The notes beneath the pieces are model-generated. The model was not told the DNA's origin, searched no databases, and saw nothing but the letters and a program-made list of their open reading frames with translations. A DNA stretch of 64,000 bases, taken from NCBI GenBank assembly GCA_009691915.1, contig SIAD01000009.1, forward strand, positions 1 to 64,000. Direction: 5' to 3'. This document shows, in pieces, positions 24,770-37,400 of the stretch. Numbering within the stretch: the first letter of the stretch is position 1; each line of letters starts with the position of its first letter. Position numbers and translations under genes: made by a program. The DNA comes from Phycisphaerales bacterium (GTDB lineage: Bacteria > Planctomycetota > Phycisphaerae > Phycisphaerales > SM1A02).

Positions 24770-26509
24770 TCACTCGCGCGGCTGCTGCCAGGCGTGGCGG
24801 ATCGCCTTCGCGAAGGCACTGGCGTACTTCGGCTGGTCGCACAGTGCACTCGCGGCGAGGGATCCCGGGAGCGACCCGCGCAGCGATCCCAGTCGCGTGC
24901 GGTCACTGGCGAGGGCGGCGGCGATTGTGGTGAATTCCGCTGGTGTTGCGGCGACCCACTCGGGATGCCCTGCCGCGGCCAGAAGACTTGCTCCGACACG
25001 CGCGCTGTGGCGATCGCCCATAAGCGCGATGACTGGCACTCCCATCCACAGTGCTTCGCAGGTCGTTGTCGTTCCGTTGTATGGAACCGTGTCGAGCGCG
25101 ATGTGCACGCGCGAGTAGCAGGCGAGATGCTCCCCAAGCGTCGCCATCGTTGGGATCACATCGACCCTCTCGCGAGCAATCCCGGCGGTCTCGAGCATTA
25201 CGAGGAGCCGTTCGCGGGCGCCGGGGTCGGCGATCGCCTGACTCTTGATAAGGAGCCGCGACCCAGGCACGGCGCGCACGACATCGGCCCACATCCGCGC
25301 GCATCGTGGGCTGATCTTCGTCGCAAGATTGAACGAACCGAAGATGATCGGCCCATCGAACGGGGGCATCACCCGCTCCGGTGTGTTGGCAGGCGGGGCG
25401 TAGCAAAGGAAGCACGGGTCGATCCTGAGGAGCTGTTCCGTGCACTGTGCCGGCTCGCTCAACGGGTCAGTGATCGCGTCCACGATTCGCCACCCGACCG
25501 CGCGATGCCCGGAAGTGTTCGGGTACCCGATCGCGGAGATGATCACGGGAGCGGGAGCACTGTCAAGCGCGCTCAGCCGTCCACCAGCAGTGTGACCACC
25601 GAGCTCGATGAGGACATCAATGTTGCGCCGTCGGATCTCCCGATCGATCGCCGAGTCGACCGCCCCCGAGAGCTCGACCCACTCGTCGGCGAGCGACCGG
25701 ATACGCGCGCGCATGGGATCTGCCTCTTTGGCCACGCCAATCGAGAAAATCGTCAGCGATGAACCTGGTTCGCGCCGCTCAATGAATGGCAGCGCGAAGT
25801 ATGCGACCGAGTGGGTCCGCATGTCCCCCGAGAGGATGCCGATGCTCAACGGCCGATCCCGGTTGGAATCCGTGCGCGCGTGCTCACACGAGCCCGTCGC
25901 GCACGCGAGGAACTCCCGGTGCGCCGCGACGCTCTCCTTGAGAGGCACATCGACATAGTTGAGTGCCTGCATGGTGCGCGAGCGAAGCCACCCTTCCTTG
26001 GGGTGGTGCGCAAGCGTCGACTTGAGCAGCGTTACAGACTCGTCAACACGCATCGCCGCCTCAAGCGCGTTGGCCATATTGTGGGCCAGTCGCGGCCAGT
26101 CTGGGTGCAGGGCAAGGCCGCGCTCCCCATCCCTGACCGCGGCATCCGCATCGCCGCACTCAATGAGCGCGCGCGTCAGCCCGAGGTAAGCCATCCGGTA
26201 GGTGGGATCGGCTCTGAGTGCGGCGCGCCACTCATCAACGGCGTCACGGGCGCGCCCCGCAGCCAGCAGCGCATTGGCGTAGTTGTTGCGCAGCGGCGCG
26301 GCATCGGGAACGACCGTCACCACTCGCGCGAAGTGATGAATTGCCTGCGTGAATTGCCCCGCGTCGCACAGAAGCATCGCGTACACCTGCACCGCCGACC
26401 AGTCCTTCGGATCGCGCTGCACCATGATCCGCACCGAAGCCAGCGCGGCGTCGAGCCGTCCCTCGCGCGCGTCCTTCAGTGCCTTCTGCAGCGCTGCGTC
26501 GGAGGCCAT
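24770..26509 (-). CDS. TPR protein with GT41 (O-GlcNAc transferase-like) domain
   Basis: The product is 579 residues from ATG 26509; the frame extends upstream but would cover the divergent gene. Residues about 1-190 are TPR repeats (for example PDAAPLRNNYANALLAAGRARDA). The rest is the SPINDLY/OGT-type catalytic region: GDMRTHSVAYFALPF has the conserved His, ELGGHTAGGRL and IGYPNTSG follow, and DTVPYNGTTTTCEAL with GVPVIALMGDRHSARVGASLL forms the UDP-sugar site. Bacterial members glycosylate proteins such as adhesins or flagellins; the target here is unknown. A fucosyltransferase-like protein is encoded 2.8 kb away. Confidence 0.88.
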   Translation of the reverse strand: MASDAALQKALKDAREGRLDAALASVRIMVQRDPKDWSAVQVYAMLLCDAGQFTQAIHHFARVVTVVPDAAPLRNNYANALLAAGRARDAVDEWRAALRADPTYRMAYLGLTRALIECGDADAAVRDGERGLALHPDWPRLAHNMANALEAAMRVDESVTLLKSTLAHHPKEGWLRSRTMQALNYVDVPLKESVAAHREFLACATGSCEHARTDSNRDRPLSIGILSGDMRTHSVAYFALPFIERREPGSSLTIFSIGVAKEADPMRARIRSLADEWVELSGAVDSAIDREIRRRNIDVLIELGGHTAGGRLSALDSAPAPVIISAIGYPNTSGHRAVGWRIVDAITDPLSEPAQCTEQLLRIDPCFLCYAPPANTPERVMPPFDGPIIFGSFNLATKISPRCARMWADVVRAVPGSRLLIKSQAIADPGARERLLVMLETAGIARERVDVIPTMATLGEHLACYSRVHIALDTVPYNGTTTTCEALWMGVPVIALMGDRHSARVGASLLAAAGHPEWVAATPAEFTTIAAALASDRTRLGSLRGSLPGSLAASALCDQPKYASAFAKAIRHAWQQPRE

Positions 26510-26560
26510 GGGAACATCGTAGGAGTCCCGCCGCGACGCACGCTGAAGTACCTTGGCTCC

Positions 26561-29315
<2,755 letters not shown>

Positions 29316-29346
29316 CGCGCAGCGCAACCTGCGGGCGAGCCTCTCG

Positions 29347-30768
29347 ATGAGCCCATCGCGCAACGACGACTGCCCGTGCGGGAGCGGCCGGAAGTTCAAG
29401 AAGTGCTGCGGCAAGCCAGCGGAGCCGACGGCACGGTCGTCACCTGCCCCGCCGCCGATCCCACTCTCTGGAATCCTCGGGCTCGAGCGGTTCGGTGATT
29501 CAGGATCGGACGATCCGTTCGAAGTGGCGATGGTGGATCTCGCCCGGCGCGGAAATATTGCGCTCGCCGAGGTGCGAATCCGCGAGCGGCTGGCACGGGA
29601 GTCTTCGCGCATGAACAGCGAGACGATCGCCCGCAGCTTCAACATGCTCGGGTGGATCGCCTCCGCGGCCAACCTTCTGGAGCACGCATCACGACACTTC
29701 GATGAGTCGATCGCCGCCTATCCGGCGTGGCAGCTACCTCGAGGAAGCCTTGAACGCATTCAGCGGCACGCGGCGACGGCACACACCGAGACCACGCCAG
29801 ACGCTCGAGAGAACAAGTTCCTCCTCATCAAGGCGTGGGGATTCGGTTTCTGGTCGGATGTCTCCCATGTGATCGGACAGCTGCTCGTCGCGCGCCTGAC
29901 GAACCGAACACCGATCGTGCATTGGGGTGCCAACTCGCTGTTCAGCAGCGACCCGAGCGCGAATGCCTGGACAGAATTCTTTGAGCCGGTCTCCGGTGTC
30001 ACCGTTGCCGACCTCGTTGGCGGCGGGTTCGACTGCTGGCCTCCCAAGTGGACTGCAGCCACGCTGACAACTCCGGAGGTGTCCAAGTGGAAGGGCCCAT
30101 ACTCGCGCGTCGCGGGTCTCTGGGGACTCGCCCGAGGTGAGCGCGTCCTCGTCACTGACTTCTTCGCTGGCATCAACGATCTTCTGCCGTGGATCCCGCC
30201 AGAGAATCCACTCCATGGCCAGACAGTCCACGAGATCGCCCGTTGTCTCGTCCGCGACCATCTGCGCCCGCAGCGGGCGATCCTCAACGAAGTCGATGCG
30301 TTCTGCGCCGCGAGGTTCTCGCGCGACGGCTACCTCGCGGTGCACGCACGCGGATCGGACAAGGCGCTTGAGCTTGCCGACCTCGACGGCGTCAACCGGG
30401 AGTACCACGCGCGCATCGCGAAGCATCTCGAAGGCCATCCCGCCCACGCACTCTTCCTGATGACCGACGACGAGCGGATCCTCGCCCACTACCGCGCCAC
30501 CTACGGCGACCGAGTCGTGACGACTGAGTGCGCACGCACGGCCACAGACACCGGGACTCATTACCTGCACTCGTCGCAGCGGAGGCGCCTCGGCGTGGAG
30601 GTGCTCATCGACACACTCGTCGCCTCCCGTGCGAACGCCTTCATCGGCAACGGTTTCTCCAACGCCTCCGTGGTCGTGCGCTACCTCAAGGACTGGAAAT
30701 CATCGGAGTGCACGCTCATCGGCCCGAACCTGTTCGAGACGGCCAATCCTGTGCTGCACGCCTGGTAG
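29347..30768 (+). CDS. SEC-C zinc motif fused to fucosyltransferase-like (NodZ/GT23) domain
   Basis: The product is 473 residues from ATG 29347. Residues 7-22 are a SEC-C zinc-binding motif (CPCGSGRKFKKCC, Cys9, Cys11, Cys20, Cys21), as at the end of SecA. A linker and a helical segment with a TPR-like look follow. From about residue 150 the sequence resembles alpha-1,6-fucosyltransferase/NodZ proteins: FGFWSDVSHVIGQLLVA, YLAVHARGSDKA (the HxRxxDK-type donor site) and AFIGNGFSNAS. The acceptor is unknown. Joining SEC-C to a sugar transferase suggests docking to another protein, which is inference. Confidence 0.65.
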   Translation: MSPSRNDDCPCGSGRKFKKCCGKPAEPTARSSPAPPPIPLSGILGLERFGDSGSDDPFEVAMVDLARRGNIALAEVRIRERLARESSRMNSETIARSFNMLGWIASAANLLEHASRHFDESIAAYPAWQLPRGSLERIQRHAATAHTETTPDARENKFLLIKAWGFGFWSDVSHVIGQLLVARLTNRTPIVHWGANSLFSSDPSANAWTEFFEPVSGVTVADLVGGGFDCWPPKWTAATLTTPEVSKWKGPYSRVAGLWGLARGERVLVTDFFAGINDLLPWIPPENPLHGQTVHEIARCLVRDHLRPQRAILNEVDAFCAARFSRDGYLAVHARGSDKALELADLDGVNREYHARIAKHLEGHPAHALFLMTDDERILAHYRATYGDRVVTTECARTATDTGTHYLHSSQRRRLGVEVLIDTLVASRANAFIGNGFSNASVVVRYLKDWKSSECTLIGPNLFETANPVLHAW

Positions 30769-30776
30769 CGGACTAT

Positions 30777-32369
30777 CTAGGACGATCCAGCGGCGGGCGC
30801 GTCATCCTGCAGGTACTCGCGCGGCTTGTAGAGCGCGACGACCGCGATGAACAGCACCGTCGTGCAGATCATCATCTTCGTGAAGAACCAGTAGTAGTCC
30901 GCGCCCACAAGCGTTGAGTTTCCGGCCGCATCCATCGTGAAACGGTTGACAAGCGCAGTGAACAGATTGCCCAGCGAGACGGACAGGAGGCAGAAGCTCA
31001 TGATGAGCGACTTCATCTGCTGCGGCGCCTGCGTGTAACTGAATTCCAGGCATGTGATCGACACGAAGACCTCCGCGGCAGTGATGACGAGATACGCCAG
31101 GAGTTGCCACGCGACACTCGGCCAGTTCGCCTTCGACACCGTGCCATCCTTGGCGACCAAGATTCCCGCGCGGGCAATGACGGCCGAGACCGTCGCATGA
31201 TCCGTCCCCGCCGCTTCGAGATCGATTGCCTGCGCGTTGAGTTCGAGATGCCGCATGGCCGCAGCCGTGGCCACAGTGTCGAGCGCACCTGAAGCGACCA
31301 TGGGCGCGATCTGCTCTCGGAATCGGACTTCCTCGTGGTCGATGAGCCCTTGGGCGTAGGTGGCAACTCCGAAGGACGCCACGCAGAGCGCGAAACCGAT
31401 CAGGATTTTCCGCGGCGGTGTGAGGCGAATCACCTTGCCCATCGCCGGATAGATCAGGTACGCGAAGAGCGGGATGTAGATGAGGATCAGGAGCGGGTTG
31501 ATCGCCTGCACCTGACTCTCCAGCCAGGTGATCCCCATGAAGTCGAGATCCATCTGCTTGGCCTGCTGCACCCACGCGCCCCCACCCTGGTCGTACAGCG
31601 ACCAGAACATGGCGACAAAGAGGTAGAGCGGAATCAGCTTCAGAATGGCCTTCAGCCCCTGTCCTGTGAATGTCTCGCGGAAGTACCTGACACCGCGCGG
31701 CTGAATGTGGGTGAATCGGTACCGCCCCATCCAGAAGACGAGCGTCGCGATCGCCATCAGGATGCCCGGAACTCCGAAGGCCCATCCCGGCCCGTGATTC
31801 TTGAGCAGCCAAGGCGTGAGCAGCGTCGAGAAGAACGATCCAAAGTTGATGGAGAAGTAGAACCATCCGAAGACCTTCTCGATGAGATGGCGGTTGGCCT
31901 TACCGAACTGGTCACCGACATTGGCGCTGACGCATGGCTTGATCCCGCCGGAACCCATCGCGATCAGCACTAGCCCGGCGATGAGCCAACCCTGTGGCTT
32001 CATCGTCGCCGTGAGCATCGCGGTCGGCATGTCGATGAGCGCGAGGCTCAGATGGCCGAGGCAATAGACCACCGACAGCGACATGATCGTCACATACTTA
32101 CCGAGGAACGCATCTGCGAGGACCGCGCCGATCACCGGGAAGAAGTAGGCACTGGCGACAAAGAGGTGCATCCACTCGCGCGCCTTGGTGTCGGTCATGT
32201 ACTCCGCGCCTCCGGAGGCCGTCAGCAGATACTGCGTCATGAAGACGACAAGGATCGTCTTCATTCCATAGAACGAGAACCGCTCCGCCGCCTCGTTGCC
32301 GACGATGTACCGAACTCCCGAAGGCATCCCCGTGGTCGCCTGCGGAACAGTGCGGTACTTGGTGGACAT
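30777..32369 (-). CDS. POT-family proton-coupled oligopeptide transporter
   Basis: The product is 530 residues from ATG 32369. It is a major-facilitator peptide importer with about 12-14 membrane helices. The ExxER(F/Y) proton-coupling motif is visible as NEAAERFSFYGMK near the N-terminus. The PTR2 signature appears as GSGGIKPCVSANVGDQF, and FYFSINFGSFFS follows. An unusually long soluble loop lies between helices in the last third (about residues 350-420, rich in Ala and charged residues). It is encoded alone on this strand. Di- or tripeptide uptake is the expected role; the exact substrates cannot be read from sequence. Confidence 0.9.
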   Translation of the reverse strand: MSTKYRTVPQATTGMPSGVRYIVGNEAAERFSFYGMKTILVVFMTQYLLTASGGAEYMTDTKAREWMHLFVASAYFFPVIGAVLADAFLGKYVTIMSLSVVYCLGHLSLALIDMPTAMLTATMKPQGWLIAGLVLIAMGSGGIKPCVSANVGDQFGKANRHLIEKVFGWFYFSINFGSFFSTLLTPWLLKNHGPGWAFGVPGILMAIATLVFWMGRYRFTHIQPRGVRYFRETFTGQGLKAILKLIPLYLFVAMFWSLYDQGGGAWVQQAKQMDLDFMGITWLESQVQAINPLLILIYIPLFAYLIYPAMGKVIRLTPPRKILIGFALCVASFGVATYAQGLIDHEEVRFREQIAPMVASGALDTVATAAAMRHLELNAQAIDLEAAGTDHATVSAVIARAGILVAKDGTVSKANWPSVAWQLLAYLVITAAEVFVSITCLEFSYTQAPQQMKSLIMSFCLLSVSLGNLFTALVNRFTMDAAGNSTLVGADYYWFFTKMMICTTVLFIAVVALYKPREYLQDDAPAAGSS

Positions 32370-32433
32370 TGGTTGGCTCAGTGTATAGCGTGACCACACG
32401 CACTTGCCCCGACCTCGCCGCCCACTTTCGAGG

Positions 32434-32589
32434 CTAGCCCCAGTCGGCAAACAGTTGCGTCAAGTCAACTCCACCGACGATCCCGTCGCCATCAAAGTCC
32501 GCGCTCGAGTGTGTGCTTCCCCATGCGGAGAGAAGAGCCGATAGATCGAGCCCGTCGATCATGCCATGCCACCGTCGCGCAGCCGCCAT
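32434..32589 (-). pseudogene. Orphan dockerin-like tail (minus strand)
   Basis: From an ATG at 32589 the frame has 51 residues; the last 42, from ATG 32562, form a two-segment dockerin-like repeat (IDGLDLSALLSAWG, then DFDGDGIVGGVDLTQLFADWG) ending at 32434. No signal peptide or catalytic domain precedes it. Dockerin-like modules in this genome sit at the C-terminus of large exported proteins, so this looks like the end of a gene whose body is gone. Confidence 0.65.
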
Positions 32590-32603
32590 TGGCCGCGACC
32601 GCG

Positions 32604-32774
32604 GCGGTCAATCAGGTGCTAGGCGACTTCAACGACGACCTTGTGGTCGACGGGCTCGACATCACCGAACTCTTCTCGATGTGGGGCCTCGTGAATCCAG
32701 TCCTCGACTATGACGGAGACGGTTCGATGGGCGCGGGCGACCTCACCGCGATCCTCTCAAGCTGGGCCAACTGA
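32604..32774 (+). pseudogene. Orphan dockerin-like tail (plus strand)
   Basis: The frame, open from 32511, encodes a dockerin-like repeat from about 32620 (GDFNDDLVVDGLDITELFSMWG, then DYDGDGSMGAGDLTAILSSWAN). No exported domain precedes it: the upstream residues are basic and unlike a signal peptide. A good terminator follows its stop, as for a genuine 3' end. It diverges from another orphan dockerin only some 15-50 bases away. Confidence 0.65.
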
Positions 32775-32795
32775 GAATTGCTTCAGCCTTCACAT

Positions 32796-32842
32796 TCGGG
32801 CGAAGCGTCGCGTCTGCGGCGCTTCGCCCGATTTCATTTCTT
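32796..32842 (+). terminator. Intrinsic terminator after the plus-strand dockerin tail
   Basis: A perfect 12-bp stem (32796-32807 with 32820-32831) with a 12-base loop is followed by a T-rich stretch (TTTCATTTCTT). It lies 22 bases after the dockerin stop. Confidence 0.75.
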
Positions 32843-32871
32843 GGGGCGCTGACTCTCCATGTCACACGCCG

Positions 32872-34458
32872 TCATGCCCGCGCCGCCTCGATGATCCGCT
32901 CGCGCAGCCCGCTCGCGCGCGAGACTCGCTGCTCGACCGCAGCCTTGAGAGATACCTCACTGGCGATGATTGAGACGCGCCCCCGAGTTCTCGTGATCGC
33001 GGTGTAGAGAAGTTCGCGCGTCAGAACCGGCGATGGCCTCGCGGGAAGCGCGACTACGACCGCGTCGTATTCGGAGCCTTGTGACTTGTGGATCGTGAGT
33101 GCGTACGCCGCTTCATGCTCGGGGAGACGGTCTATCGGAACCGGTTCGGGCCGATCAGGAAAGCGGGCGACGTGGACGCCGCCGGGTCCATCCTCGACGA
33201 TCCCCGTGTCGCCGTTGACGAGGCGAGTGGCGCGGTCATTCGCAGTGACGATGATCGGGCGACCGATGAAGTCCTCCCCATTCATCCGGTCGGAATACGC
33301 GGCGACACCGAGGGACCGTGTAACGGCGCGGTTGATGGCGACCGATCCGTCATGGCCAACGCGATGACCGCAGAGGATGCACACGCCTGCGCCTAGCTCC
33401 TGACGAAGGGCCAGCGCTCGACCGACAACTTCTCGCGAACTGCTGACCGGGTACCAGACAACGGCGCCTGGATCCGACGAGGTCGCAGCGAGACACCGCT
33501 GCGTTGCTTCCCAGTCTCCAAGGTTCACTGCCGCAGCGAGCCGCGCGATCGCGCCGTCCTCGGGGAACCGCCAGTTCTTTGTGAGAGTCGTCGTGCAGTT
33601 CCACAGCGGGTGTTGGGGGCCGTCGGGAAGAATGTCCCCGAGGACCGTCCCGGCCTCGATGCTGACCAGTTGGTGCGGATCGCCGAGGAGCGCGAGCTTG
33701 ACCGTTGGCGCGAGTCCACACAGAAGCCGCCGCATCTTGTGGGAGTCGATCATCGAACACTCATCGACGACAACCAAGGCCGCCTGCGCCAGCGCGAGAC
33801 CTTTGCGTTCCATGAGCGCGAGGTCGATCGTGATCGCGGTGATCGCGCCGAGCATCGTTCGTGCCACGGCTGGAAGATCGGACGATTCCGCCGCGCGACG
33901 CATCGACTCGGTCAGGCGCGCTGCTGCCTTCCCAGTCGGGGCGAGCAGCATAACTGCGGCGTCGGGATCATCGCGCACCCGGTCTCCCACGAGTGCGCTC
34001 GCGGTTGTCGTCTTCCCCGTGCCCGGTCCACCTGTGATGATCGTGAGCGACCCCGTTCGACTGAGCTCGACGAGTCGCCGTGCGATCACAACTTCGTTGG
34101 AGTGGCTCGCCGCGAAATAGAGGCGGCTTCCTTCGAGCACGAGTACCCGATCGCTCTCGTGCATCGATCCGATGTCGCGCTGCGCTACTTCCCCGCACTC
34201 CCGCAAGCGGCCTAGCCACTCTTGCGGTGGCAATGCGGCCGACTCCGCCCACCCGTCCGCGTCGCTCTGACCCAGCCGCGCAATGACCGGAACATTGAAG
34301 TCGAGACATGTGTGACCGCTTGACAGCTGATGTTCGCACCACGCGACGGTGTCAGCGATGATCGGATCGTCCGACGCGATGATCTTGGCGAGCCGATCCC
34401 CGAACCACCGCGCATCGGCGCGTGGTGTGAGGTCGGTGATTGGCACGAGGGTGCTCAT
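32872..34458 (-). CDS. recD: RecD: exodeoxyribonuclease V alpha subunit
   Basis: The product is 528 residues from ATG 34458, which overlaps the recB stop (ATGA). RecD is the 5'-3' helicase motor of RecBCD, the double-strand break repair nuclease. Walker A is GGPGTGKTT from residue 143, Walker B is VVVDECSMID, and LLGDPHQL, TLTKNWRF and the C-terminal TIHKSQGSEYD with LLYTAITRTR are superfamily 1 motifs. The length is a little below the E. coli protein. It is the third gene of recC-recB-recD, all joined by four-base overlaps. Confidence 0.95.
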   Translation of the reverse strand: MSTLVPITDLTPRADARWFGDRLAKIIASDDPIIADTVAWCEHQLSSGHTCLDFNVPVIARLGQSDADGWAESAALPPQEWLGRLRECGEVAQRDIGSMHESDRVLVLEGSRLYFAASHSNEVVIARRLVELSRTGSLTIITGGPGTGKTTTASALVGDRVRDDPDAAVMLLAPTGKAAARLTESMRRAAESSDLPAVARTMLGAITAITIDLALMERKGLALAQAALVVVDECSMIDSHKMRRLLCGLAPTVKLALLGDPHQLVSIEAGTVLGDILPDGPQHPLWNCTTTLTKNWRFPEDGAIARLAAAVNLGDWEATQRCLAATSSDPGAVVWYPVSSSREVVGRALALRQELGAGVCILCGHRVGHDGSVAINRAVTRSLGVAAYSDRMNGEDFIGRPIIVTANDRATRLVNGDTGIVEDGPGGVHVARFPDRPEPVPIDRLPEHEAAYALTIHKSQGSEYDAVVVALPARPSPVLTRELLYTAITRTRGRVSIIASEVSLKAAVEQRVSRASGLRERIIEAARA

Positions 34459-37400
34459 TGTGCTTCCTCGTCGCCGAGGTTCGAGACACACTCCCCAAGC
34501 GCATCGAGCAGCGCCAGCGATGGGTTCCATGTCCAGATTCCCTGTCCCGGTCGAAGAGGATCCATTCCGCGGAGGAAGAGATAGGAAATCCCGCCGATCG
34601 GACTTGTCCCGCTGGCCTCCATTCCTCTGCGCGAGGCAATCCATTGCCTCACCGCGACGGCGTAGAGGGCGGCCTGCAGCGGATAGCGGCTGGCGATCAT
34701 CGCTTGATCGAGAGCGGACAGCCCACCAACCGACCGTATCTGCGAGTACTGCTCTGGCTCGGTGCCGAGGTCATTTGTCTTGTAATCCGCGATGAACCAT
34801 CGATCATCGCGCATGCAGACGAGATCGAGCGTCCCGACGAACATACCGCGCAGCCCAGCGCCCCCGAGCTTGCGCACTTCGAGCGCGAGCGCCCCGGACC
34901 ACGGCGCGTCTTCGCGCTCGAACGCGTCAGCTACATCCGCCGCGCTCGCCCTCCAAGAAGTGGCAAGCTTGAGTTCCCGGAACACGCCACGTGTCATGCT
35001 CGCGCACTGCACCGTAGTGGGCCAGTCGAGGCTTTCTGGCGAAATCGAAAGCGCCTCGGCGAGCGCTTCCGCAAGAGGCGTAAGGTCAGGGCGCGGCGAG
35101 CCCGTGGCGCGGCTGCACAGCCGTGACTCGAGCGCCTCGACCAGCGGCTTTCGGTCAGCCCCCGGGGCAATCGCCGCGAACGCGCTGATTTCCTCGAGCG
35201 TTTCGTGGATCGCGGTTCCGAGGCGTGTTCCAGTCACGCCGAGTTTCCTGAGTTCGCGGTCGCACGGCGACGCCGCGTCGCTTTCGTAGGCGACGACACG
35301 GCGTGCGGCTGACTCGTCACGGTCGAGTCCTGCGATGTCGGGCACTTCGTGCGCGCTGCGGGAACACAAGCTCGTGAAGCTCACATGGTCGATGGGTGGT
35401 GGAACGATCGGGGCCGCTCGTGCGGGATGGAGCACTGTCGCCACTTCAGCCGCGAACTGGCCCGCCGATGCCGTGGGAAGAGCCACAACCGAAATCGTTC
35501 CCCGGGAACTCCCCGCAAGTGCGTCGAGCTGAGCCCGTGCTGCCACGGGATCTTTGAGTGCTGCCGACGCTGCTATTGCCGCGCAATCGTGATCCGACTC
35601 ACTGCGCGCGTGCAGGAGTGTCGCCAGCGGGGAGATTCCAGCCGCCTTGTCCGGCGCCCACACGAGATTCGATTGCCAGCGCGAGCGGGTGAGCCCGACA
35701 TACAGGAGTCGCCGCTCCTCCGCACACTGCTGCAGTCGTGCTGTCGGGTCATCCTCCCGATTCTTCCTCGGCTTCATGAATGACGGCAGCCAGGTGATCC
35801 CGTAGGTGAGTCCCTTGCTCGAGTGCAGCGTCTGAATCTTCACGGCATCAGCGCCACCGACAAGGCGCGACCTCTGGTCGTCCGATTCCTCGACGACGCC
35901 ATCGATCTGCCCGGCCAGCCACAGAGAGATCGCCTGCGCTCCACAGATGCCGCTTGCCTCGGCGGCATCGATCAACTCCAGGAGATGCACAAGATCCGCC
36001 TCGTCGCGTTCCCCATCGGGCTCGACGACGAGATCCGCTAGGCGATCGCCCACCACTGTGCGCACTGCGTTAGCGACGCCATGCTTGTCCGCCACGACGG
36101 CGCCGTCCCGGATCTTCTGGGTCCACGCCTCTGGCTCTGTTCGCGCTTCACGCGCCGACATCCCGATGAGAGACCCTGCACACGCCGCAAGCGCGCGATC
36201 GCGTCGATTGGGAGCGGCAAGCGCCGCCACCAGTCGCACGATTTCCTGCGCTGCGTCCGACTCAAACACGCTTCCACGGCCGAGCGCAACGGCAGGCACA
36301 TTGAGTTCACGCAGAGCCGTCAACATCTGGCGCACCTGCCGGTTGTCGCGGCACAACACCGCGAGATCTTCGGGCCGCAGAGGCCGAAGTGAGTCATTCG
36401 CACCAGATATCCCGTCAGTCACGCGGATCCCCCGCTGCAACTGCTCTTGAATGGCCCATGCGACTAAGGAGAAGAGCGTGTCCCAAGTCGGCGCTGTAGG
36501 CGCGCACAGGATTCGGACACCTGATTCATCTTCGTCCTCTGGGCCCCTCATGCGCGTCTCATTGAAGGCGCTGCGCACCGGATCCATTCCGATCTCGGCA
36601 TGAAAGAATGGTGCTGTCACAGCAAAGAGGTGCGTGACACCATCGACGAGCTTCGGATCGGATCGGTAACTGACTTTGAGTGCGCGAATCTGCTTCCTCG
36701 CGAGCGCTCGCAGTGCAATGTATCCCTCAAACTCAACTCCTCGGAATCCATAGATGCTCTGTTTGGGGTCACCGACGAGGTAGGCGGCGGTTTGGTCGCT
36801 GGCTTTGCGCGGTTCGATAAACAGCCGCTTGATGATCGCGGTCTGTCGGCGATCCGTGTCCTGGACTTCGTCGACGACGACGAGGTCGAACCGATCCGAC
36901 ACGGCCGTGGCGAAGTCTGGTCTCGTATGAACAGCCTTGTGCATGCGGATGATGATGTCGTCGTAGTGAAAGAGCCTCAGGCGTGCGCGACGGTCTAGAA
37001 GGCGAGACCTCGCGGCGGCCCCGATCGTTTCGAGCGCAACGATCTGTGCGCGATCCCACAGATCCACAACTTCCGAGATCCGCTTCGAACGCGCTCGCCA
37101 GTCGGGTGTTGCCATGAGTGCCTGCGAGCTCGCGGTCTGGTCCTTCTTTGATGCCCGCGCGGCCGAATCCGGATCGACAAGGATCCCGCCGGCTACACCA
37201 GGGCCGCGGGCAAGTTCCTTCGTTGCACTCACGAGGGCGCTCTCGCGGCGTGATGGGTCTGCGCCGTCGACCCTGGCGAGGGCATCCGCGCAGGCTTCGA
37301 GGATGCGCCTTGATTCCGCGAGCAATCCTTCCGCCAGCGCCAAGATCGCCGACACAAGATTCCTGTCCGCGACCATCGCGTCCGCAGCGTGGCGCCACAG

